The position numbers and the translations under genes were made by a program. Of a stretch of DNA of 64,000 bases, positions 30,314-40,894 are shown piece after piece; position 1 is the first letter of the stretch; each line of letters starts with the position of its first letter. This DNA comes from an uncultured Alcaligenaceae bacterium (lineage in GTDB: Bacteria > Pseudomonadota > Gammaproteobacteria > Burkholderiales > Burkholderiaceae_B). The stretch lies in assembly GCA_937908115.1 (NCBI GenBank), contig CALEQZ010000020.1:155422-219421 (forward strand). The letters are read 5' to 3'. Under the pieces are notes generated by a model that was not told the DNA's origin, searched no databases, and saw nothing but the letters and a program-made list of their open reading frames with translations.

Positions 30314-31117
30314 ATGGCAGGCATGCAGCCGCAGGCCGCGGCGCTGCGCATAGGCATATCCGGCTGGCGCTACCCACCCTGGCGTGGCGTGTTCTATCCC
30401 GACGGCCTGGCGCAAAAGGACGAGCTCGCGTACGCGTCGCGCCAGCTACCCACCATCGAGCTGAACGGCTCGTTCTATTCGCTGCAGACGCCCGGACGCT
30501 ACGCGGCCTGGTATGCGGCCACGCCGGGCGGCTTCACCTTCAGCATCAAGGCGCCGCGCTATGTGACGCACGTGCTGCGGCTGCGCGATGTACGCCTGCC
30601 CCTGGCCAACTTCTTCGCTTCGGGGCTGCTGCGGCTGGACGACAAGCTCGGGCCGATCCTGTGGCAGCTGCCACCCAGCCTGCCTTTCTCGGCCGCGAGC
30701 ATCGAGGCATTCCTTGCCCTGCTGCCGCACGACACGCAGGCCGCGCAGCGACTGGCCAGGCGCTGTGAGCCACGCATGCGCGGGCGCGCCAGCTTCGCGA
30801 TCGACCGCTGCCGGCCCCTGCGCCACGCGCTGGAGGTGCGCCACCACAGCTTCGCCGACCCAGCCTTCGTGGCCCTGTTGCGCCGCCATGGCGTGGCCCT
30901 GGTGGTCGCCGATACGGCAAGCGGCGCCGAGCCCGCCCACGCCAGGCGGGTATGCGACCACCCGGGCCCCGCCGCGCCATGGCGCGACGTGTACTGCTAC
31001 TTCGACAACGACATGAAGGTGCGTGCGCCCACGGATGCGCGCACCCTGATGCGCCTGCTGCGGTTGCCGATGGCGCCCGTGGACGGTAGCTCGCACCTGG
31101 CAGGGTCCGCCCCTTGA
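30314..31117 (+). CDS. DUF72 (YecE-like) family protein with apparent internal deletion
   Basis: 267 residues with the DUF72 barrel: RIGISGWRYPPWRGVFYPDG, ELNGSFYSLQTPGRYAAWYA, FTFSIKAPRYVTHVLRLRDV, HALEVRHHSFADPAFVALLR, and near the end DVYCYFDNDMKVRAP. In the family about 40-60 residues, including an FVYVRLHG motif, normally lie between VADTA and the YFDND motif. Here VADTASG runs within some 20 residues into PWRDVYCYFDND. The frame is intact, so this looks like an in-frame deletion. The product may be inactive. Confidence 0.8.
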   Translation: MAGMQPQAAALRIGISGWRYPPWRGVFYPDGLAQKDELAYASRQLPTIELNGSFYSLQTPGRYAAWYAATPGGFTFSIKAPRYVTHVLRLRDVRLPLANFFASGLLRLDDKLGPILWQLPPSLPFSAASIEAFLALLPHDTQAAQRLARRCEPRMRGRASFAIDRCRPLRHALEVRHHSFADPAFVALLRRHGVALVVADTASGAEPAHARRVCDHPGPAAPWRDVYCYFDNDMKVRAPTDARTLMRLLRLPMAPVDGSSHLAGSAP

Positions 31118-31138
31118 CGCATTACGCGTTTGGCGCCG

Positions 31139-32197
31139 CTACTCCAGCGTGACTTCGTCGGGCGCCACGAACAGGTCCCAGGCTGCGATGAACAACGCGG
31201 CGATCAGCGGCCCGATGACGAAGCCGTTCAGGCCGAACAGCGCCAGCCCCCCCAGCGTGGAGACCAGCACCAGGTAGTCCGGCATTTGGGTGTCCTTGCC
31301 GACCAGCAGGGGACGCAGGATGTTGTCCACGAGCCCGATCACGATCACGCCAAACGCCAGCACGCCCAAGCCCAGCGCCCACTGGCCAGACGCCAAGTAG
31401 TAAATGGCCACCGGTCCCCAGATAAGCGCTGCGCCCAAGGCCGGCAGCAGCGACAGGATGGACATGATGACGCCCCAGAGCAGCGCGCCCTGGATATCCA
31501 GCACCCAAAACATCAGGCCACCGAGCGCGCCCTGGACGATCGCCACGACGATGTTGCCCTTGACGGTGGCGCGCACGACGGCGGTGAACTTGCGAAACAG
31601 CGTGCGCTTATGCGTCTCGCTCAAGGGAATGGCCTGCTTGATGCCGCGCGACAGGCTGGATCCGTCGCGGATCAGGAAAAACAGCAGGTACAGCATGATG
31701 CCCAGGCTGACGAAGAACTGCGCGGTGTTCTGCCCGATGTTGAGCGCCTGGCTGGCAATGGCCTGGCCGCCTTCCATCAGGCCCGCAGTCAGCCTTTCCT
31801 GCAAGCTGGAAATGTCGGTCACGCCCAGGCGCATCAAGAGCTGGTGCATGAACGGCGGCATGGCGTCGAACACGCGCTGGAAGTATTCGCCGATGGCCAG
31901 CTCGCCGGATTTGATGCGGGCATAGAAGGCGACGCCTTCGCTGATCAGTGAAGCGGTGATCATCGCCGTCGGCAGGATGACGATGACCAGGCAGATCAGC
32001 ACCGACACGAGCGCCGTCAGGTTGGGCCGGTTGCCCAGCAAGGGCAGCAGCCGGCGGTGTACCGGCTTGAACAGGATCGCCAGGATCGCGCCCCAGAACA
32101 CCGCCCCATAGAACGGCCAGAGCAGCCATCCGAAAGCGATGGTGACCACCGCCAACAGGAACAGGAAGAACCGGTTGTGCAGATTCGAGTTGCTCAT
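31139..32197 (-). CDS. AI-2E (PerM) family membrane permease
   Basis: 352 residues from ATG 32197 (MSNSNLHNRFFLFLLAVVTI); the frame is open much further upstream, but that part is low-complexity. Seven or eight membrane helices; the central extramembrane part contains EYFQRVFDAMPPFMHQLLMR, and the family-typical end is LLPALGAALIWGPVAIYYLA, VDNILRPLLVGKDTQMPDYL and FGLNGFVIGPLIAALFIAAW. The family exports small molecules or acts as Na+/H+ antiporter; the substrate cannot be told here. Confidence 0.9.
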   Translation of the reverse strand: MSNSNLHNRFFLFLLAVVTIAFGWLLWPFYGAVFWGAILAILFKPVHRRLLPLLGNRPNLTALVSVLICLVIVILPTAMITASLISEGVAFYARIKSGELAIGEYFQRVFDAMPPFMHQLLMRLGVTDISSLQERLTAGLMEGGQAIASQALNIGQNTAQFFVSLGIMLYLLFFLIRDGSSLSRGIKQAIPLSETHKRTLFRKFTAVVRATVKGNIVVAIVQGALGGLMFWVLDIQGALLWGVIMSILSLLPALGAALIWGPVAIYYLASGQWALGLGVLAFGVIVIGLVDNILRPLLVGKDTQMPDYLVLVSTLGGLALFGLNGFVIGPLIAALFIAAWDLFVAPDEVTLE

Positions 32198-32419
32198 GGG
32201 CCCATCCCTCGACGCCTTGCGCGCCGCCTGGCGAAAAGCAGCGCCGGCGCGAGGCGATCCGGCGCACACGGGTCCGGTCCGGGTCGGACGCGCCGGCCGC
32301 GGGCGTCCACAACGCCCGGGGGCCGGCGCAGCGACATTGTAGAGGGGCAAGCCGCCTTGCGGCGCAGCCGCCGGCCCGGCGGGGGATGGCCGGTGTGCCC
32401 CGCCCGGGCGCGGCCAGCG

Positions 32420-32447
32420 CCCAGGCGCGCCCAGGCGCGCCCAGGCG
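32420..32447 (+). repeat. Short 10-bp tandem repeat in the 32198-32469 spacer
   Basis: CCAGGCGCGC twice plus a partial third copy. The rest of this 272-bp, very GC-rich spacer contains no gene or clear signal. Confidence 0.6.
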
Positions 32448-32469
32448 AATGGTTGGGCGGATCGCGGCT

Positions 32470-33007
32470 TTAGGCGGCCACCGGCGCCGCCGGCTTGGGA
32501 TAGGCCTTCTGGTAATGGACGGTGAACGCACCCAGCGCGGCAAGCGCCTGGCGCGGATCGTGCCCGGGCTTGACCAGGAAGCTGTCGAAGCCGCAACGCG
32601 CCTGATAGTGGATGGTGTCTATCATCACGTCGCCCACCGCGCGCAGCTCGCCTTGCCAACCGTGGCGGTGGCGCAGTAATTGCGCATGCGAATACCCGCG
32701 GCCATCGGTGTAGACCGGGAAGTCCACTGCCAGAAAGGCGATGCCAGCCGGGTCGATCTTGCCGTCGGCGCCGGCCAGCGCGCGCACATCGTCGTCCGGT
32801 GCGATCAGCACCCCCACCGGGTGCGTGCGCCGGCGCAGCGCATCGGCATGCGCCCGCCAGATAGCCAGGCGTACCACCCACCCCGGCTCGTCGGGCGGTA
32901 ACTGCGCCCCGTCGGCGGGTTCGTGCAGGCGGGAGTCATCGGCGTGCAGCGCGCCGTTGCGGATCAACCGCAGCGGCTCGCCCGCGGCGGCGGTCTGTGC
33001 GGAAAGT

Positions 33008-33015
<8 letters not shown>
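32470..33015 (-). CDS. DUF934 protein associated with sulfite reductase
   Basis: 181 residues from ATG 33015, overlapping the reductase stop by 8 bp. The family core is VLIAPDDDVRALAGADGKID, AFLAVDFPVYTDGRGYSHAQ, HRHGWQGELRAVGDVMIDTI and ARCGFDSFLVK. DUF934 genes regularly follow cysI in betaproteobacteria and are annotated as probable sulfite-reduction oxidoreductase partners. Its own activity is not established. Confidence 0.88.
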
Positions 33016-34744
<1,729 letters not shown>

Positions 34745-34915
34745 ATGACGAAAAAGTATTGAGGGCGGCCCACCAGTGTGGCGAAAGCGCAGCGAAAAAA
34801 GGCCATTCAAGCCGGGATAAGGCCCGTTCGCCTGGGCAAATGCGCCCTGTCGCCCGGGAACTTTCCAACATATCAGGGGCGGTGCCCTTTGACCAGCGCA
34901 CCCCTTGGAGGTGGG

Positions 34916-35764
34916 TCAGGGGGCCTGCAGGGCCTGGAGTTCGCTTTCGTCGAAGCCGGCGGCGCGGCGCGCCGGTAAATTGAAGGGGCCTTTAAGGCGC
35001 GGCGCGCGGTAGCGCCGCGCCAGGTCGGCATAGGCGGTAACAGGGTCCAGACCGCGGGCGCGGCACAGCCACTTGTACCAGCGGTTGCCGATGGCCACGT
35101 GGCCGATCTCGTCGCGCAGGATGATGTCCAGGATGGCAGCCGCCTCGGCGTCGCCCGCCCGGGCAAGCTTGTCGCGGATCGCCGGCGAGGCATCCAAGCC
35201 GCGCGCCTCCAGGGTCCGGGGCACCAGCGCCATCCGCGCAAGCAGATCGCCGCTCGTGCGCTGCGCCATCTCCCACAATCCGTCGTGGGCCGGGAAATCC
35301 CCGTACGCATGGCCCAGGGCCTGCAGGCGCTGCCTCAGCAGGTCGAAGTGATGCGCCTCCTCGCGGGCGACACGCATCCAATCGCGGTAATACTCGACCG
35401 GCATGCCCGCAAAGCGCCACACCGCGTCGAGCGCGAGGTTGATGGCGTTGAACTCGATGTGGGCGAGCGCATGCAACAGCGCGGCCCTGCCCTGCACCGT
35501 GCCGACCGATCGCTGGCGAAGCTGCGACGGCGCCACCAGCTGCGGCCGCTCGGGCCGGCCCGGCAAGCCCGGTGGCGCAGCCAGGATGCGGTCCGGGTCC
35601 ACGGGCCCATCGGCGGCGATGGCGGCGACGGCCGCCATCTTCTGCGCCCAGCCGGGTACGACAAGCGCCTGCAGCGCCAAGGCACGCAGTTCGCCGTCGG
35701 CGCCCGCTGGCACGGGCCCGGGCCGATGCGGATCGTCGCGCACGCTCGCCTGCTTGCCCGCCAT
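34916..35764 (-). CDS. DUF455 ferritin-like protein
   Basis: 282 residues. Four-helix ferritin-like fold with metal-binding motifs LLHALAHIEFNAINLALDAV, VAREEAHHFDLLRQRLQALG and IILRDEIGHVAIGNRWYKWL. DUF455 proteins are related to the diiron enzyme MiaE in fold, but their substrate is unknown. It shares one base with the stop of the exporter gene upstream, so the two form an operon under the manganese riboswitch. Confidence 0.9.
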   Translation of the reverse strand: MAGKQASVRDDPHRPGPVPAGADGELRALALQALVVPGWAQKMAAVAAIAADGPVDPDRILAAPPGLPGRPERPQLVAPSQLRQRSVGTVQGRAALLHALAHIEFNAINLALDAVWRFAGMPVEYYRDWMRVAREEAHHFDLLRQRLQALGHAYGDFPAHDGLWEMAQRTSGDLLARMALVPRTLEARGLDASPAIRDKLARAGDAEAAAILDIILRDEIGHVAIGNRWYKWLCRARGLDPVTAYADLARRYRAPRLKGPFNLPARRAAGFDESELQALQAP

Positions 35765-36333
35765 CAGCCCGGCACCCCAATGTCAAAAAGCGCCATGATG
35801 CCCAGCACCAGGAAGATCAGCGCTGCCACAGCGTGTATCGCCTTGATCGGAACCTTGCGCGTGACGCGTTCGCCCAACAGCACCGCCGGCACATTGGCCA
35901 ACATCATGCCCACGGTCGTACCAAGCACCACGGGATAGAAAGCCGAATACTGCGCCGCCAGCGCCACAGTGGCCACCTGCGTTTTGTCGCCCATCTCGGC
36001 AAGGAAAAAGGCCATCAGCGTTGTGCCGAACACGCCGAACCGGCAGGTGTCGGACTCGTCCTTGTCGAGCTTGTCGGGGATCAGCATCCAGACGGCCATG
36101 GCAATGAACGATGCGCCGAGCACCCAGCGCATGACGTCGCCGCCGACATACTGCGTCAGCCACGCGCCAACGGCGCCAGCCAATGCGTGATTGAATAGCG
36201 TGGCCGCCAATATGCCCAGGATGATGGGAACGGGTCGACGAAAGCGCGCCGCCAGCAGCAAGGACAGCAGCTGCGTCTTGTCGCCCATTTCGGCCAAGGC
36301 GACGATGCCGGTGGAGACGAGGAACGCTTCCAA
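35764..36333 (-). CDS. GDT1/TMEM165 (UPF0016) family manganese exporter
   Basis: 189 residues, six membrane helices. The two hallmark cation-binding motifs are VALAEMGDKTQLLSLLLAAR (residues about 11-30) and FFLAEMGDKTQVATVALAAQ (about 109-128), i.e. E-x-G-D-K-T repeated. Bacterial members (MneA type) export Mn2+. The riboswitch directly upstream supports manganese as substrate and regulator. ATG at 36333. Confidence 0.93.
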   Translation of the reverse strand: MEAFLVSTGIVALAEMGDKTQLLSLLLAARFRRPVPIILGILAATLFNHALAGAVGAWLTQYVGGDVMRWVLGASFIAMAVWMLIPDKLDKDESDTCRFGVFGTTLMAFFLAEMGDKTQVATVALAAQYSAFYPVVLGTTVGMMLANVPAVLLGERVTRKVPIKAIHAVAALIFLVLGIMALFDIGVPG

Positions 36334-36339
36334 AACGGA

Positions 36340-36500
36340 ACTCCGGCCGGTGATACCGAAGACCGCGCGCCTGCCCGGCCATGCGAAGCCGCGCGGTCCA
36401 TGGTCTGGCCAAGTCCGAAAACCACCTGCGCCATGCCGGAAGGCAAGCGTGTTGACGCAGGTTCCCTGCTTGAGAGGGACGGCTACTCCCCAAGACGCCG
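36340..36500 (-). promoter_or_regulatory. yybP-ykoY (manganese) riboswitch in the exporter leader
   Basis: The minus-strand leader contains the hallmark GGGGAGTAGCCG (36491-36480) of the yybP-ykoY class and, about 75 bases later, the matching second element GGCCAGACC before a GC-rich stem (CCGCGCG/CGCGCGG) close to the start codon. A -10 box TACAAT lies at 36509-36504. In this class Mn2+ binding opens the message of exporters such as MntP and GDT1 proteins. Confidence 0.82.
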
Positions 36501-36509
36501 CGCATTGTA

Positions 36510-36840
36510 CATGACGTAATCTGCGCCAAAGGCATCCGCCTTCCTGTTACGGCGCGGGCTCAAAGCCGGTCAAGCGTTGTTGAAATGTAACCCGCCCCAG
36601 GCCACGCGCGCGCCCGGGCCAGCCCGCCAAGCGGGTGGCAAGCCGCGGCCCGCGCAGCGCACGGCAAAAGTGTGGTGCCGGCCGCGCACGCCGTGTCATT
36701 ACATTTGCCCACAAGCAGGGTTTGACACCGCTTTCGGCGCCGCCGTACGGTGGACTTAGTCGATCAATCAACGGATCGCAACCCAATGGCGCAAACCCTG
36801 GCTACCGCCACCGGATTCCGCCCGACAACAGGAGCACACC
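36510..36840 (+). other. Gene-free region with candidate promoter for the stress trio
   Basis: No credible ORF. TTGACA at 36722-36727 with TACGGT 18 bp further on could drive csbD; the -10 is poor. AAATGTAA and its reverse complement TTACATTT occur about 105 bp apart. The left end belongs to the promoter of the exporter riboswitch. Confidence 0.35.
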
Positions 36841-37044
36841 ATGGTCAACCAGGACATCATCGCCGGCAAATGGAAGCAGCTGGCCGGCAAGGCCAAAACC
36901 GCGTGGGGCGATCTCACCGACGACGACTGGGCGCGCATAGATGGCAATGCCGAGCGGCTGGCGGGCGTGATCCAGGAACGCTACGGCAAGACGCGCGAAG
37001 AAGCGCAGCGCGAAGTCGATGCGTTCTTTCGCGACAACCCGTAA
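36841..37044 (+). CDS. CsbD family stress protein
   Basis: 67 residues: NQDIIAGKWKQLAGKAKTAW, GDLTDDDWARIDGNAERLAG and VIQERYGKTREEAQREVDAF are the canonical CsbD pattern. A small soluble, hydrophilic protein induced in general stress in other bacteria; mechanism unknown. First of three small genes (CsbD, DUF1328, BON) that commonly occur together. Confidence 0.93.
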   Translation: MVNQDIIAGKWKQLAGKAKTAWGDLTDDDWARIDGNAERLAGVIQERYGKTREEAQREVDAFFRDNP

Positions 37045-37071
37045 TCCCACCAGGCAGGAAAGGAGCATGCC

Positions 37072-37236
37072 ATGCTGCACTACGCCGTCGTTTTCTTCGT
37101 CATCGCCCTGATCGCCGCCGTGCTCGGCTTCGGCGGGATCGCATCCGGGGCGGCCTCGATTGCCAAGATACTGTTCTTCATCTTCATCGTGCTTGCGGTG
37201 ATCTCGCTCTTGAGCGGCGCCTTCCGGCGCAAGTGA
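37072..37236 (+). CDS. DUF1328 (UPF0391) small membrane protein (54 aa)
   Basis: MLHYAVVFFVIALIAAVLGF followed by GGIASGAASIAKILFFIFIV: two membrane helices, exactly the DUF1328 pattern and length. It starts 27 bp after csbD behind AAAGGAG. Function unknown, found in stress-induced clusters. Confidence 0.9.
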   Translation: MLHYAVVFFVIALIAAVLGFGGIASGAASIAKILFFIFIVLAVISLLSGAFRRK

Positions 37237-37297
37237 TGACGTCGCTGTCGTGCGGCCCTGCCGGCCGCGCGGTCCGGATACGAAGGAGCACAAAGGT

Positions 37298-37633
37298 ATG
37301 AAGCTACGCACCCTGCTTGCCGCCTGCACCCTCGGTGCAGCGGCGATGGCCCAGATGTCGATCGCGGCGGGCCCTGCCGCCGAAGCGCAAGCGCCCGCGC
37401 AATCGGCCGGCGAATACGCTTCGGATGCGCTTGTCACGGGCAAAGTCAAGGCCGCCTTCGTCGCCGAGAAAAATCTCAGCGCGCTGGACATCGCGGTGCA
37501 AACGCGCGACGGCGTCGTCCACTTGGGCGGCGAGGTCGACGAGGCTGCGCAGCGCGAGGCGGCCGAACGCGTGGCCCGCGGCATCGAAGGCGTCAAAGGC
37601 GTCGAAAACGAAATCAAGGTCAAGGGCAACTAA
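37298..37633 (+). CDS. Periplasmic BON-domain protein (OsmY-like)
   Basis: 111 residues from ATG 37298 (AAGGAG upstream). Signal peptide MKLRTLLAACTLGAAAMAQM, then one BON domain: DALVTGKVKAAFVAEKNLSA, IAVQTRDGVVHLGGEVDEAA and AERVARGIEGVKGVENEIKV. BON domains bind membranes or lipids; OsmY has two, this one has a single copy. Probably osmotic or envelope stress. Confidence 0.9.
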   Translation: MKLRTLLAACTLGAAAMAQMSIAAGPAAEAQAPAQSAGEYASDALVTGKVKAAFVAEKNLSALDIAVQTRDGVVHLGGEVDEAAQREAAERVARGIEGVKGVENEIKVKGN

Positions 37634-37725
37634 CCGCCAAGCCTTTACGTAACCTTGTCCCGGCGGAGCCATCCCCAGCTTGCGTTTTCCCCGCCGCAAC
37701 CATGGGATCCGCGCGGGACCTGGGT

Positions 37726-37761
37726 ACCCTGCAGCACGGCGTGTTGCAGGGTTCTTTTTTT
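37726..37761 (+). terminator. Terminator after the stress trio, before the antiporter operon end
   Basis: 12-bp stem ACCCTGCAGCAC/GTGTTGCAGGGT followed by TCTTTTTTT, between convergent genes. Confidence 0.9.
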
Positions 37762-37766
37762 ACTTT

Positions 37767-38132
37767 TTATTCGAGCTGCGCGTCGTCACGCTTTGGCATG
37801 TCGTCACGCTCGCGCGGGCGGGTGCGCCGCTGCCGGTACATCGCCGCCTTGATCAGCAGCATCGAGGTCAAGGGCGAAGTAATGGCGATGAACAGCACGA
37901 TCAAGAGCTGGTTCGGCACGATCCTGCCTTCCAGCGCCGAGAAGCACAACAAGCTTGCCAGCAACACGCAGCCGCAACCCAGCGTGTTCGACAGCGTCGG
38001 CGCGTGCATGCGCTGATAGAAATCCGGCAGCCGCAACAGGCCGATCCCGCCGATCAGTGCCAGCGCGCCGCCCAACACCAACAGCAACGTCGCCGGCACC
38101 GCCGCCCAAAGAGGAATGTCCAGGCCCATCAT
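37767..38132 (-). CDS. mnhG: Na+(K+)/H+ antiporter subunit G
   Basis: 121 residues, three membrane helices (VPATLLLVLGGALALIGGIG, then GLLRLPDFYQRMHAPTLSNT and CVLLASLLCFSALEGRIVPN), the MnhG/PhaG pattern. ATGA overlap with subunit F. The C-terminal tail is highly charged (RQRRTRPRERDDMPKRDD), possibly cytoplasmic. Last gene of the seven-subunit operon. Confidence 0.92.
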   Translation of the reverse strand: MMGLDIPLWAAVPATLLLVLGGALALIGGIGLLRLPDFYQRMHAPTLSNTLGCGCVLLASLLCFSALEGRIVPNQLLIVLFIAITSPLTSMLLIKAAMYRQRRTRPRERDDMPKRDDAQLE

Positions 38133-38410
38133 GGCTCGATCACCTCGCCGCGCAGCAGGAACTTGGCCATCGCCACGCTGCCGACGAAACCGAACAACGC
38201 AATCAGCAGCGCGATCTCGAAATACAAGGGCGAGGCAAAGCGCAGCCCCAGTATCAGTATCAGCAGCATGCCGTTGACGTAGAAAGCGTCCAGCGCAAGG
38301 ATGCGATCCTGCGCCGACGGGCCGCGCATGATGCGCACCGCCGCGCAGCCCATCGCCAGGATGACGCACAGCGCCGCGAAGTTGACCGCCCAGGGCAAGA
38401 TTTGGCTCAT
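38129..38410 (-). CDS. mnhF: Na+(K+)/H+ antiporter subunit F
   Basis: 93 residues, three helices. RIMRGPSAQDRILALDAFYV is the conserved MnhF/PhaF loop. Start ATG 38410 in an ATGA overlap with subunit E; the open frame further up is not used. Confidence 0.93.
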   Translation of the reverse strand: MSQILPWAVNFAALCVILAMGCAAVRIMRGPSAQDRILALDAFYVNGMLLILILGLRFASPLYFEIALLIALFGFVGSVAMAKFLLRGEVIEP

Positions 38411-38931
38411 TCGAAAATCTCCTTCAAGGGGCGTTCGTAGCGGCCCTGGATGAACCTGACCCACTCCTGCGGGTCGCGCACGTCCAGCACATGCAGGATA
38501 AGCGTCCCCGTGTCATGGTTCAGCCCGGCCCACACCGTGCCCGGCGTGATCGTGACGATGCACGCAAGCGTGGCGATCGCATGCGGGTCGCGCAACGTCA
38601 GTGGAACTTCGACGAAATCCGAGACGAGCCGTTGGTGGCGCCGGCGCAGGATGATGCGCGCCACGGCGAAATTGGACCTTATCACGTCGAACACGACGCT
38701 GGCGGCCAGCTGCACGATCGCCAGGCACAGGCGCGGACTGGCCTGCAGGGGCCGCAAGGCAGCGCCGGCAACCGGGCCAATGACCGCCAGCGCGGCACCC
38801 AGCACCACGTTGCCTGGGCTGGCCGAACGGTTGAGCAATAGCCACAGCAAGAACAACGCGGCAGTCAACGGCGGCGACGGCAGCCACTTGCGCAGGCCGC
38901 GCTGCCCCGGCTTGTCGACGCGTTCCTTCAT
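38407..38931 (-). CDS. mnhE: Na+(K+)/H+ antiporter subunit E
   Basis: 174 residues from ATG 38931 (ATGA overlap with subunit D). N-terminal membrane helices (LTAALFLLWLLLNRSASPGN, VVLGAALAVIGPVAGAALRP) and a soluble C-terminal part with ATLACIVTITPGTVWAGLNH and DTGTLILHVLDVRDPQEWVR, typical of MnhE/PhaE. Confidence 0.92.
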   Translation of the reverse strand: MKERVDKPGQRGLRKWLPSPPLTAALFLLWLLLNRSASPGNVVLGAALAVIGPVAGAALRPLQASPRLCLAIVQLAASVVFDVIRSNFAVARIILRRRHQRLVSDFVEVPLTLRDPHAIATLACIVTITPGTVWAGLNHDTGTLILHVLDVRDPQEWVRFIQGRYERPLKEIFE

Positions 38932-40553
38932 GGCGTGATCTCCTTGGGCAGGGCACGCAGCGCCGGCTGGGACATGACGGCGTCGACGTAGCCCTGCGGG
39001 GTGCGCAAAGCCTGCGCCGTGGCATCGACGTAGCGCATGACAGGTTGCGCCGCGGCCGTCATCGCCCCGCACAGGGCCAACAGGCCAAGCATGGGCAGGG
39101 CTTCGACCGGCCGCAGGCGCGTCAGGTTGCGCTCGACCGCCCAGAACGTGCGGATGCCGGAACGGGCCAACCCGATCACGCCGGCAAGGCCGGAACCGAG
39201 CACCGCAGCCATCATGACCCAGGCCGGCGCAGGTGGCGAAGGCTCGCTGCCTGTGCCGGCCAGCGTCGCGGCCAGCATGGCGAACTTGGCCACGAAGCCC
39301 GCAAGCGGCGGCAGCCCGGTGATCAGCAGCGCGCAGCTCACGAAGGCCACGCCCAGGATGGCAGTGGCCGCGGGGATGCTCACCCCGACGATCTCTTCGG
39401 GCTGGTCGGGCTCGACGGGTTCATCCTCCAACCCGAACGCTTCCAGCGTCAGCGCCAGCACGTTGGCGCCCGCCGGCCGATCCTGCTCGATGATCTCGAT
39501 CAACAGGAAAAAGGCCGCCGCCGTCAGCGTCGATACGGGCAGGTAATACAGGGCCGGGCCCAGCACGTCGGCCTGGGCGTATCCGATCGCCGCCAGCAGC
39601 GTGCCCGATGACACCATGATGGCGTAGGCGGCCTGGCGGCGCAGGTCCTGGGCGGCCAACAGGCCGGCAGCGGCAAACGCCAGCGTTGCCACGCCCAGGC
39701 CGAATATCCACGACCCGCCGTACAAGGCGCCCCCGCCCGACGTGTCGCCGGCCAGCAATGACGCCACGCGCAGCACCGCATAGACCCCGACCTTGGTCAT
39801 GATGGCAAACAGCGCCGCCACGGGTGCGGCAGCCGATGCATACGCGGCGGGCAACCAGAAGTTCAGCGGCCAGGCAGCCGCCTTGATCAGGAAGGCGCAG
39901 CCCAGCACCGACAGCCCCATGTCGAGCAGCACCCTGTCCTGCCCGGCCAGCTGGCCGATGCGCACGGCCAGGTCTGCCATGTTGAGCGTGCCGGCCGCGC
40001 CGTAGACCAAGCTGACGCCCACCAGGAAGACTGCGGACGCAGTGAGGTTGACCGCGATGTAGTGCAGCCCGGACTTGACCCGCGCGATGCCCGACCCGTG
40101 CAGCAGCAAGCCGTACGACGCAGCAAGCAGGATCTCGAAGAAAACGAAAAGGTTGAACAAGTCGCCGGTCAGGAAGGCGCCATTGAGCCCCATCAGTTGG
40201 AACTGGAACAGCGCGTGGAAATGCACCCCGGCCTTGTCCCAGCGCGCCAGTGAAAACACCAGCGTGGCCAGGCCGATGCAGGCGACGACGGCCAGCATCA
40301 TCGCCGCCAGCCGGTCAGCCACCAGCACGATGCCAAACGGCGCCGCCCAGTCAGCCAGCAGGTAAACCCCCATCGCGCCGGTGTCGGCCCGTGCCATGAG
40401 CATCGCCGCCACCGCCAGCTGGGCCAGCACCGAGGCCAGCCCCAGCCGGATGCGCCAGTTGCGGCGGCCCTCGCCCATGAGCAGCATGGCCGCCCCGGCG
40501 ATCATGGGCATGACCACCGGCAAGATGGTCAGGTGGGCAGTCCAGCCAGTCAC
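38928..40553 (-). CDS. mnhD: Na+(K+)/H+ antiporter subunit D (NuoN-like)
   Basis: 541 residues, about 14 membrane helices, related to proton-pumping subunits of complex I. Family markers: FQFQLMGLNGAFLTGDLFNL, FVFFEILLAASYGLLLHGSG, LIKAAAWPLNFWLPAAYASA with the key lysine, and LLITGLPPLAGFVAKFAMLA. GTG start in the GTGA overlap with subunit C. A Glu/Asp-rich insertion (LEDEPVEPDQPEE region, about residues 375-387) is in a loop. Confidence 0.93.
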   Translation of the reverse strand: MTGWTAHLTILPVVMPMIAGAAMLLMGEGRRNWRIRLGLASVLAQLAVAAMLMARADTGAMGVYLLADWAAPFGIVLVADRLAAMMLAVVACIGLATLVFSLARWDKAGVHFHALFQFQLMGLNGAFLTGDLFNLFVFFEILLAASYGLLLHGSGIARVKSGLHYIAVNLTASAVFLVGVSLVYGAAGTLNMADLAVRIGQLAGQDRVLLDMGLSVLGCAFLIKAAAWPLNFWLPAAYASAAAPVAALFAIMTKVGVYAVLRVASLLAGDTSGGGALYGGSWIFGLGVATLAFAAAGLLAAQDLRRQAAYAIMVSSGTLLAAIGYAQADVLGPALYYLPVSTLTAAAFFLLIEIIEQDRPAGANVLALTLEAFGLEDEPVEPDQPEEIVGVSIPAATAILGVAFVSCALLITGLPPLAGFVAKFAMLAATLAGTGSEPSPPAPAWVMMAAVLGSGLAGVIGLARSGIRTFWAVERNLTRLRPVEALPMLGLLALCGAMTAAAQPVMRYVDATAQALRTPQGYVDAVMSQPALRALPKEITP

Positions 40554-40894
40554 GCGTCACCCTCCGTGCCGTCGACGTGGTCGGTGCCGGTCAGGCCGCG
40601 CGCGGCCAGCAGCACCACCAGGAACAGCGCGGTCATGGCAAAGCCGATGACGATCGCAGTCAACACCAGCGCCTGGGGCACCGGGTCGGCGTAATTGGCC
40701 AAGTCGGCTGCCACGCCCGGCTCGATTACGGGCGCGCGTCCGACGCGCAGCCGTCCCATGCTGAAGATGAACAGGTTCACCGCATAGGACAGCAGCGACA
40801 GCCCCATGATGACTTGAAAGGTACGCGGGCGCAGCAGCAGCCAGACGCCCGACCCGCCCAGCACGCCTATGGCCAGGGCCAGTATCAATTCCAT
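40550..40894 (-). CDS. mnhC: Na+(K+)/H+ antiporter subunit C (NuoK-like)
   Basis: 114 residues from ATG 40894, overlapping the AB subunit by 10 bp. Three helices: LILALAIGVLGGSGVWLLLR, TFQVIMGLSLLSYAVNLFIF and DPVPQALVLTAIVIGFAMTA, which is the NuoK/MnhC signature. The C-terminus is acidic. Confidence 0.93.
   Translation of the reverse strand: MELILALAIGVLGGSGVWLLLRPRTFQVIMGLSLLSYAVNLFIFSMGRLRVGRAPVIEPGVAADLANYADPVPQALVLTAIVIGFAMTALFLVVLLAARGLTGTDHVDGTEGDA

Noticed and set aside
32198..32881. Very long N-terminal extension of the AI-2E permease and a second frame in the same region
   Set aside because: Low-complexity Arg/Ala/Gly sequence over the DUF934 gene and spacer; the ATG at 32197 gives a normal-length permease.
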